Of a stretch of DNA of 64,000 bases, positions 56,683 to 64,000 are shown piece by piece. The stretch spans positions 62,001 through 126,000 of the forward strand of contig MU404069.1 in the NCBI GenBank assembly GCA_022695795.1, given 5' to 3'. A program made the translations under genes and the position numbers. The notes below the pieces were generated by a model. It searched no databases. It was not told the DNA's origin and saw only the letters and a program-made list of their open reading frames with translations. Within the stretch, counting starts at the first letter, position 1. Every line of letters begins with the position of its first letter. This stretch comes from Biscogniauxia marginata (lineage: Eukaryota > Ascomycota > Sordariomycetes > Xylariales > Xylariaceae).

Positions 56683-57677
56683 ATGCCGCCCTCGGTCAGC
56701 GTTGTCGTAAGTCTGCTTTCCATCGCCTAGATCTATGCAACTGAAGGCGGGAACTGTTTGTTTGCTAATCAGTTTTCCCCGCCATCTAGAACAAACTCAA
56801 GGTCCAGTTGAAGCTGTCTATCGCGCGACTGCGAATGGTACAGCAGCGCGATGAGGCTATGGGTAAGACGCAAAGGAGAGCTATGGCTCAGCTGCTGGAA
56901 GTAGGCAAGGTCGACTCGGCCAGGATACGAACAGAGAATATCATCCGGTCCGATATCACCACCGAGCTCCACGAGATCCTCGAGCTGTATTGCGAACTTC
57001 TTCTGGCGCGGTCTGGCTTACTGGAGAGCCCGACATGCGACCCAGGGCTGGAAGAGGCAGTGAAGAGTATAATCTATGCCGCCCCTAAGACCGAGATCAA
57101 GGAATTGCAGCAGGTCCGGGCGCTGCTTGCCGAGAAGTTTGGCAAGGAATTCGTACTGGCCGCGATGGAAAACTCGGATGGTCGGGTCTCGGAGAAGGTC
57201 GTTAAGAAGCTGAGTGTGACCCCACCGAGGGAAGAATTGGTTCAAGGTTACCTCGAGGAAATCGCGAGAGCGTATGGTGTCGACTGGCCCAAGAGACCCA
57301 AAGATCTAGGAGAAGCGCCCAAGTTCGTGGATGACGATGTGAGCGATGATGGAAACCCGAGCGGTGATCAAGCATCGAAGGTCCCGGATACTAGCCTACC
57401 CGCATATAGTAAAGAGGCTAAGGAGAGGGAAGATCTGAGCCGGGCCACACCACCGCGTTCTTTGGGGCAAGATAGCCCGCTACATGTGAATCCACCTAGC
57501 CCGTCGACAGACAACCCGCACCCCAAAGTTACGCTGAACTCGATGGAACTTAAAGCAAACAAGAAGATGCTCGATGCTGGCATAGCAAAGAAGCAGGAAG
57601 ACAGGAAGGGTGGAATAGGGGATGGCATACCGAACGTGGATGAATTAGCGGCACGCTTTGCGGCTTTGAAACGGTGA
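56683..57677 (+). CDS. ist1: ESCRT-III-associated factor Ist1
   Basis: Regulator of Vps4 in multivesicular-body sorting, cytosolic and endosomal. Exons 56683..56706 (8 codons, MPPSVSVV) and 56790..57677; 303 aa. The Ist1 domain spans about residues 9-180: NKLKVQLKLSIARLRMVQQR, MGKTQRRAMAQLLEVGK, ENIIRSDITTELHEILELYCELLLAR, AVKSIIYAAPKTEIKELQQVRALLAEKFG and PPREELVQGYLEEIARAYGVDW, a helical bundle like ESCRT-III. A Pro/Asp-rich linker leads to the C-terminal MIT-interacting motif VDELAARFAALKR, which binds the Vps4 MIT domain. The short first exon is identified by its ATG, GTAAGT donor and phase-0 join to AACAAACTC; without it the protein would lack a start codon. The neighbouring divergent gene is unrelated. 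Confidence 0.92.
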
Positions 57678-58794
57678 AATTCTTGATAGGAACTCCAAGT
57701 CTGTTTCTCTGTCCCCGGTAGCGGAGAACATGGCATGGTGACAATGACTACCTACTCGCGACTGCTTAAGGATGCCATCGATTTCTATTACTGGGTGAAT
57801 AGGTAGTAATAAGGCAACGCGGCAGGTTGTTGTTTAATGGACTTGGTGGGTTTGGTGACTTGTGTCTATTGCAGATTGTTTGAATCTCGCCGGATGGCTG
57901 CAGCAGAAACCGACTTATGACTGGCATAACAACTGACATAACACGGTGAAGACACTCATCTAGCCCATTAGCTAGCTATATATGTGCTTCTGAGAAAGGT
58001 AGAGTAGCCATTTTGCTGAAAGGGACATGATTACAGATTCTGGGTTGCTTCATTTCCTATGGGCCTTTTGCTAGGGATGACAGAAAAGATGTAGGTACCA
58101 AACAAACTAATATTGAGATGGTGGGTGACTTGTACCCATCTTGTCACTGACACTGATAGCAGAGATGTTCCTTCCTCCGGTAATTGACAATGGCTCTTTC
58201 CTTGTATACATTCTTCCCAAGCCGCCAATGCACCTTCCCAGGCAAAGTCACAACAATGCTCCCTCCATCTTGGGATTGGCATTCAATGAAGCCAATAACC
58301 TCCACCCCAACCTTCTTCGCCTTTATACATTCGGACCAACTTGATTAATACCTACTTGATCAATACTTGTGAACCTAGATGATCTAGTTTTCTCTGCCTG
58401 GCTCCTGGCAGATAGGTTCCTCCCAAACACATCCATTTCTACAATTTGCGAACCACAACATTTCGCGGGTCCCAGTCCCTCCCAGTCCCTCCCAGTCCTT
58501 CTTTGAATCGCGTGTTCCTGGACACCTCTTTTCATAAGCCCGTGGCCTTCATCTTGCTGAGCACCGCCAGTCTGCATAGATAACGAACGAGACGTGCAGT
58601 CCGGTGCATTACAGAGCAAACGAATGTTGACCGCCATCTCATGATCAGGTGCTCACTACACTACTATGCCCTTTTCTGGAATTCCTTTCTCCGACCTAAA
58701 CACCCGGACTATCCTCCATTATCAACAAATCCGCAACTGATCCTGGTTCTTTCCTCGTAGGATATATCTACGAGAATCAGCCTCCAATTCTGCC
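57678..58794. other. Intergenic region with 10-bp tandem repeat
   Basis: 1.1 kb between two plus-strand genes. Contains the CCCAGTCCCT tandem repeat (annotated separately) and only short frames; the minus frames at 58031-58282 and 58323-58637 have no support. Confidence 0.5.
58470..58498. repeat. 10-bp tandem repeat (CCCAGTCCCT x3)
   Basis: Three head-to-tail copies of CCCAGTCCCT, the last ending CCTT, about 300 nt upstream of the zinc-knuckle gene. It could be a promoter polypyrimidine element; nothing beyond the repeat is seen. Confidence 0.8.
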
Positions 58795-60838
58795 ATGGAC
58801 CTCAATCCCGTTTTATCGGTCCTTGGGATCGAAAGTCTGGACAACCTGTCATTCGATGATCTCAAGGACAAAATCGGATATGCTGCTTCCATTGAGATGT
58901 CTCGACCTCAGACCCTCGGGACCATGATGGGATGGCTACATGAACAAATCAAGAAAGACGCTGTTACCCAACAAACATCTCTACTGCAGAAGTTTGTCAA
59001 CTTGTTAATTATGCCCGACGGCTTGGGTATTGCGCCTTTCCGCGAGACTGAAATTGACCTGGCCTTCAAAGCATGGCAGGAGAAAGACGGCAAGGAAAAT
59101 CCTGCAAACAGACGCAGGTACTTAATGGCGAAGGTAGACATGCATGAACTCCTTGCACAAGCTATGTCCGGTTACCAGTCCGAAAATATCCCATCTTCAT
59201 CAGGCTCATCCAGACGACCGGGGCGCAAGGAGCGCCAGGCTCTTTTATGTGAGACAACTGCTTCCCTGTTTCTATCCGGGTCCAAAGACAAAGATTCGAA
59301 GCAAGAGTGGTTCCAAGTGGGAAAGAAAAAGACAGGTGCCAACGTGATCCCACTTGGAACAAGAAAACAGCCCATGCGCTTGGCGAGCACTCAGGAGGTT
59401 GTAGAGCCCGACGACGACGACGAACCTGCTCAACAAGCAGATACTTCTGCCTCGTATGGTTCAGATATAAACGAGGTGAACGTTACTCGTGAATCCACCG
59501 TGCTAGATTCGTCACCCGAGACGATGACCAAGAAACTTGACCGAAGAAATACCCAAAAAGCACGCCATGGCCGGAAGCATAATGCTAGTACCAGTTCTGA
59601 TTTCTCTCAACCTCCTTCCGTGAACTACGTTTGCAATCGCTGCTCCGAGCCAGGTAAGGCGACTTTGCGGAAGCCTGTAGTTCTGCTCACTAATTTCTAG
59701 ATTAGGACATTGGATCCAGCTTTGCCCAACGAATCTGGACCCGAGTTATGACAGACCTCCCGAGCCTAACTATCGATGTGAGCTATGCGGTCAGGTGGGT
59801 GCCCATTTCGCGACGCTGTGCCCACGGAATGAAAACGAGTTTTCCTTGACAAAGCAGCGCCAGCGTATGGCCGCCGGATCAAAAACTCCTATTTGGGGGG
59901 ATGACTACCAACGGCGCTCCTCAAGTCCCACGGATCGATACCACCGAGGTGGCCATGATATCTATAGACCAGAACGTAGCCCCAGAGTTCGGTATGAGGA
60001 ATCCAATAGGCGCGCTCGACGAATGGAGGACCGTCGTGAACTTTCGCCTTATTCGGCACGGCTACGTCTCACTCGGGAGTGGGAATGGGAGCGAGAGCGC
60101 AGAGGGGCTTCGCCTCGACGCTCTACCTCTGACAATTATCACCCACTGGACCGCTCTTCACCGTCTCCGCACTTCCGCCGGGACCTGGAAAACCCCCCAA
60201 CTAGAAGTTCACGCCGGAGGAAAAACTCCGACAAGCCTAGAGACGAGGGTAGGCTTGCATATGACGATGATATCGATGTTTTTATCGAGCCTGATCTGTC
60301 GCTTCAAGTCCCCCAAAAGAAGAATGCCCCTAAGCATATCGAGGCGATTAGGGAGGATGATGATATGATGGACGCGCCACCCATCGTGAATGATACGCCC
60401 GAAGACATTGAGGAAGCCAAGAGAGAAGCAGATAGATTCCTCGATGCGTTGGGTATCGAGCTTATGTCAACTGCCATGTTCGAAACCTTGGAAGACCCAG
60501 TTTATATGGACGAAGCTCGAAGCGAAAGCAATGAATATAATGACGTTATCAAGGTTGATCCATTCATATTCCAGAAGCTGGATGGAACCAAGGTTCGAAT
60601 CGTCCAGGAGTCTCAATTCCAACCAAAAGTCGTCGCTCTCTTTGCAAACCGAGAGAACCCTATTATCCATAGTAAAGCCAATCGGAAGACAGCTTGCCAG
60701 ATGATGATGAACACATCTTACCCGCCCAAAGTAAGCTCCAGGAGCCGCACCAAATCGAGCAGAATTGGTCGTATGCGTTTGGCTCCCCGTAGATCAAAGA
60801 TCTCCGCTGAAGTCGGCTCGCTTAGCCTCGGGAACTGA
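58795..60838 (+). CDS. Zinc-knuckle (CCHC) protein with Arg/Ser-rich region
   Basis: Exons 58795..59653 and 59706..60838 (52-nt intron); 663 aa as called. The splice junction falls inside the first zinc knuckle and recreates CNRCSEPGHWIQLC, a canonical CX2CX4HX4C. A second, CELCGQVGAHFATLC, has spacing CX2CX5HX4C, one residue longer than usual. The N-terminal ~100 residues form a helical region (MDLNPVLSVLGIESLDNLSF onward). After the knuckles come Arg/Ser/Tyr-rich stretches, then a more ordered acidic block (RFLDALGIELMSTAMFETLE). Zinc-knuckle proteins of this type bind RNA or act in mRNA processing, which is an inference. The C-terminal ~40 codons are uncertain: a GTAAGC at about 60730 could splice to an exon near 60865, giving a different end. 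Confidence 0.75.
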
Positions 60839-61817
60839 GAACTGATCTCCACATGCAAAGTATTTCGGCTGTGCACAAAGGCAACCATTTGATGATAATT
60901 CGACTAACAAGACGGTGACTACCTCAGTCAAATTTTTTTATTTTTTATTTTTTTCATTTCAGAAAATGGGTTTCTCGTATGCGGAAGATTATTCAGGACA
61001 CGAGTGTTCATCACAACCCGGCATCTTCACTAGCTGCTAACACTGACTGTTCGGGTCAAATAGCCGCTATTTTCAGTATCGCAAGGCTCCAAGATGAGGG
61101 CATCATTTATGGGATGCTATGGGCCGAGTTGCATTTGGGATCTTCCTCCAATCGGTATCTGCCTATGTTAGGAGGCTGGTGGTAACTAGCACAGGGCTTC
61201 GTGATTTCTCTGCTCTAGGTCAGCATGGCAGTTATCTAATCAGGCTGTCCAACTGAGAAAGTGAATTCTCGGTTTCATGTATGAGTACCTGATGAGGAGA
61301 GAGGGAGGGAGAAATACGTGGGTGGGTCGCGGGCGAGTTGATAGACTCGTGACAAATACCACGGAATTCCTTTTTTTCATAAACGATTCGTACCTATACC
61401 TATAGGCCCATCTTCCGGATTGTGGTGAATATGGGTGGTCTAGAAAAAGGTGGCCTTGCACCTTTAAAAACTCCGTACGCCGTCGCCGTGAAATGCTAAT
61501 CGTCCACACAAATCCGTCTCCCACTATTCGTCATGTGCCGGATGGTTCCCATGTTCCACGAAAGCTCAAGCTCATCCTTCCTCGACAGCGTGCCCTCTTC
61601 CAATATACTATATATCCCCCTTTACCTCTCCCCCCCTTATCTACCTCCTGATCCCGTATTCCCGGTATCGACTGCGGCTGGTTTCTAGCCTAACTCCCTC
61701 AAACGGAAAGTATCCTTCCCCTCCCTCGGTTTCTTTTCTTATTTTATTCTTTCTCTTCCCATTCTCCCACCTCCTCCCTTCTTTTTCTCTTTCTCTATCT
61801 CCGTCCCTTTCCCCCAC
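60839..61817. other. Intergenic convergent region
   Basis: Between the zinc-knuckle gene (plus) and AP-2 sigma (minus). May include a further 3' exon of the former near 60865. Contains a T-rich run at 60934-60955 and a pyrimidine-rich plus strand at 61560-61820. No other gene called. Confidence 0.45.
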
Positions 61818-62511
61818 TCACTCGAGCTTGTCGAGGTGCTCGAGGCGGGTGAGGACGACCTGCTTGGAGGTCTCCTCGATCTCGCCGGCGAGGAAGACCT
61901 CGTCGAGGATGGCGTAGACCTTGTAGAAGTTGAAGACGAGGTCGAGCTCGCAGACGTTGCCGAAGAAGGCGTCGAGGACCTCGACGAAGAAGTGGATGGC
62001 CTCGAGGTAGGCGAGCTCGTTGTCGTTGGTGTCGACGCAGGCGCAGAAGAAGAGGCCCGCGTACCGCCGGTACACGATCTTGTGGTTCCGGAACTCGACG
62101 AAGTTGGACTGGTACTTCTGGTCCCGCGGCGCGACGAGGCGGTGCACCTGAGGGGGGGGGAGGGGGGGAGAGGTTAGCTTTGGGGAGGGCTGTTTGGTGG
62201 TTGGTGGAAGAGGGGGGGGAGGGGGGGGAATCGATGGAAGGGTCGAGTTTCGTTCGGTATGTATTGCATGAGAGAGAGAGATAGAGAGAGGCGCGTACGT
62301 ACCTCGCCTTTGAGTCGGACCTTCTCGTCGTCGCTATACGGGACGTACCATTTCGCGAGCCGCGTCTTGCCTCTGAAAGAAAAATGTCAGTTTCGAATCC
62401 TCCCCAATGCATTCATTCTACGCTCCCCTTTTTTTCTTGATATTAGAGCAAGAGAAAAGGGAAAAGAGGGGAGACTTACTGCCGGTTCTGTATTAATATA
62501 AAGGACAACAT
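61818..62511 (-). CDS. aps2: AP-2 clathrin adaptor complex small subunit sigma
   Basis: Small (sigma) chain of the heterotetrameric AP-2 adaptor that links cargo to clathrin at the plasma membrane. Exons 62511..62480, 62372..62303 and 62147..61818; 143 aa, the typical length of the family. It begins [20 protein letters not shown] and continues [54 protein letters not shown] and [27 protein letters not shown], ending with [18 protein letters not shown] and [13 protein letters not shown] fit the AP-2 rather than the AP-1 sigma type (LLxxSRQGKxRLxKW). The first exon encodes only 10 complete codons, and the junction restores R-Q-G-K. GC-rich third positions resemble the histidine phosphatase gene. 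Confidence 0.95.
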
Positions 62512-62799
62512 ATTGGCTCGCTGGCATCAATTCGCTCGCAATTGCCAAAACATAAGTGTTTGTGTTAACGTTCATCGACGGAGGACGACGAGGTGAAGTC
62601 CCGAAAGCTCCAGGGGTTCCCGCGAAAGCTAACGGATTGGGGAGATTTACGGTGGGGACTTTGGAGAAACCGGGGGGGTTGCACGATAGATGAGGGATGC
62701 ACTGTGTGAGAATAAGTAGAATCGACACGGTATTCGCTAGTTACATATCCAAGGTAGTGCATATGAACGTTCCCTCCATCCCCCCTTAATGTCCTTCCC
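62512..62799. other. AP-2 sigma promoter and flank of a pseudogene
   Basis: About 290 nt upstream of AP-2 sigma, including minus-strand frames with no support. Confidence 0.5.
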
Positions 62800-63510
62800 C
62801 CCCTAAATATCGAACTTCTCCCAACGAGCTCCTTGCTCCAAGCCCAGCACCTCTCCGCTACCTCCGGGCCCATCGCCCAGTCCTTGACGAGCCGCGGACC
62901 CGTCGTGCAATTGCAATTCTTCAGGTACACGCCCTCGGCCCCATGCTCACGCCGCCCGGGATTGCCGGGGGATGCCGATGCGCCGCGTTAGTGCCGCCGC
63001 GTGCAGGATCACGGCCGTCTTCGACGGCCCGTAGCTCGCGAACGGGGAGTACGACCCGGGCGAGGCGGGGTTGGCGTCCGCGAGCCGGATCCCCCCGCGT
63101 ACCGGTGCGCGGAGCTGGAGCGCTGTTGACCAGGACGTCGACGTGTCGATGCGCGCGATCCCGGCGTCGTAGAGGATAAGTCTGGGCGGCCTGTCAGACG
63201 CTCTTCAGGGACGCGAGGTCGGCTTCTACCAACTTGACCTTGACGTTGTTGTCGGCTCCCTTGATGGCGTCGATGGTGGGCTGTGCCTTGGCGCGCGAGC
63301 GTCCGACGAGGACGATCGTCGCTAGGGCCTCGGCCGCTAGGGAGATGCTGGTCTCGGCGCCGTATCGCCTGAGGTTGGTCCCGTCACGAGAACTTGATAT
63401 TGTTAGTTCGCGAAGGGCTTAGTGTAGTATTGACGTTGCAACACTTACACGTCCTTCCCCTAGACTTAGTCCGCGAACTTGTGGACAAGTTCTAGGCCTT
63501 CAGTCTCCCT
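62800..63510 (-). pseudogene. Decayed short-chain dehydrogenase/reductase
   Basis: Pieces of one SDR are readable on the minus strand, in changing frames. From about 63510: ELVHKFAD followed by stop codons TAA and TAG, then VLVTGPTSG (the cofactor-binding start of the fold), a frame change, AETSISLAAEALATIVLVGR, KVKLVEADLASLKSV ending in an in-frame TGA, a short VDVLVNSA in another frame, a jump of roughly 100 residues, then SYSPFASYGPSKTAVILHAAALTRR (the YxxxK catalytic motif) and, in another frame, KDWAMGPEVAERCWAWSKELVG (family C-terminus). At least three frame breaks, three stops and an internal deletion make it non-functional. It resembles the WW-domain-oxidoreductase-like SDR branch. 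Confidence 0.75.
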
Positions 63511-64000
63511 AGTATAAGTTACCATTATCAAACTTGCTTTCCCTTAGTGCCATGAAATTCTGGGTAAGGATTCGTGACTTGGAATGAGTGTTTACTCTAG
63601 ATAGTACCTTGGATCTTCTGCTCAAGCTGTTGTCCCTTGCTTAGTATCTCGTTGGTTCGTCTCAAGCTCTACTTACAGGCAGGTGAAGATACTGATGCTA
63701 GCGCTCTCCAGTTATAGTTACATATGCCAAACAGCCATCATGAAACTTGTCCAAATAGATGGGGATGGCTCGGTTCAGATGATGAGTTCATGATAGATAG
63801 AGCGTAGGTAGTAAAGGATGCTTGCCTGAGTTCCAGACAAACCTCTTTGATGACCTAAGGTTAAGCTGATACGAATTGGTCACTACTAGACATACACATC
63901 ACCCAATAAAGGTATCCAACAAGCTTCAACGCATTTTCCATCAATAGTATCCTTAGATACCATTCGTCATATTCCGGTAACCCTTTCCGTCGGACAAGAT
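63511..64000. other. Right-edge sequence, nothing recognised
   Basis: About 490 nt of mixed sequence with no open frame of note, repeat or RNA gene that I can support. Confidence 0.5.

Overview
The window is a nuclear contig of a filamentous ascomycete (Pezizomycotina, most likely Sordariomycetes; order not resolved). Evidence: genes are monocistronic on both strands and interrupted by short introns (mostly about 47-235 nt) with GTAAGT/GTATGT-type donors and CTAAC/CTAAT branch points. Intergenic DNA is peppered with CCTA/TAGG tracts. Several families are fungal-specific (SSR4, DUF6536, ArAE_2-type transporters). The gene content is largely conserved and syntenic-looking housekeeping, with long AT-rich gene-free gaps. 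I see no intact transposon, CRISPR array, rRNA gene or convincing tRNA.

Layout. 0-8 kb: the 5' part of a secreted acidic repeat protein running off the left edge, the SWI/SNF-RSC subunit Ssr4, and 6-phosphogluconate dehydrogenase (all minus). 9.8-15.2 kb: an RBM42-like RNA-binding protein (plus) convergent with an SLC35C2-like transporter (minus), separated by 2.3 kb without genes. 18-24.7 kb: DGAT2-type acyltransferase, PI-PLC X-domain protein and a SET-domain protein (all minus). 25.4-29 kb: an unnamed, probably mitochondrial protein and the mRNA export adaptor Aly/REF (plus). 29.4-32.8 kb: a proline-rich orphan and a 6PGDH-like DUF1932 protein (minus). 34.6-42.2 kb: a cytochrome P450 and a DUF6536 membrane protein (plus); the second carries an assembly gap inside its first intron. 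42.5-49 kb: PP2A leucine carboxyl methyltransferase Ppm1, a multi-pass membrane protein, a histidine phosphatase and the SAGA subunit Spt3, arranged as two divergent pairs. 50-60.8 kb: an orphan protein, a large ArAE/FUSC-type transporter, ESCRT-associated Ist1 and a zinc-knuckle protein. 61.8-63.5 kb: AP-2 sigma and a decayed short-chain dehydrogenase.

How genes relate. There is no operon or clear biosynthetic cluster. Two transcription co-activator subunits (Ssr4, Spt3), two RNA-binding proteins (RBM42-like, Aly/REF) and two membrane-traffic proteins (Ist1, AP-2 sigma) lie here as ordinary scattered housekeeping genes. Divergent pairs share upstream regions: 6PGDH/RBM42, SET/mitochondrial protein, Ppm1/membrane protein, phosphatase/Spt3 and ArAE transporter/Ist1. 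CACGTG elements, some in a full Cbf1-like context, lie upstream of Ssr4, RBM42 and Spt3. A perfect ACTCGG-N12-CCGAGT inverted repeat lies about 1 kb upstream of the P450.

I found no strong candidate for a wholly new biological system. The least explained items are the secreted acidic repeat protein at the left edge, the 510-aa GGGGWG-motif protein, the proline-rich protein with a conserved-looking alternating C-terminus, and the 336-aa orphan at 50 kb. Exon boundaries were assigned by eye from splice consensus, reading phase and family resemblance; no alignment or database search was run.
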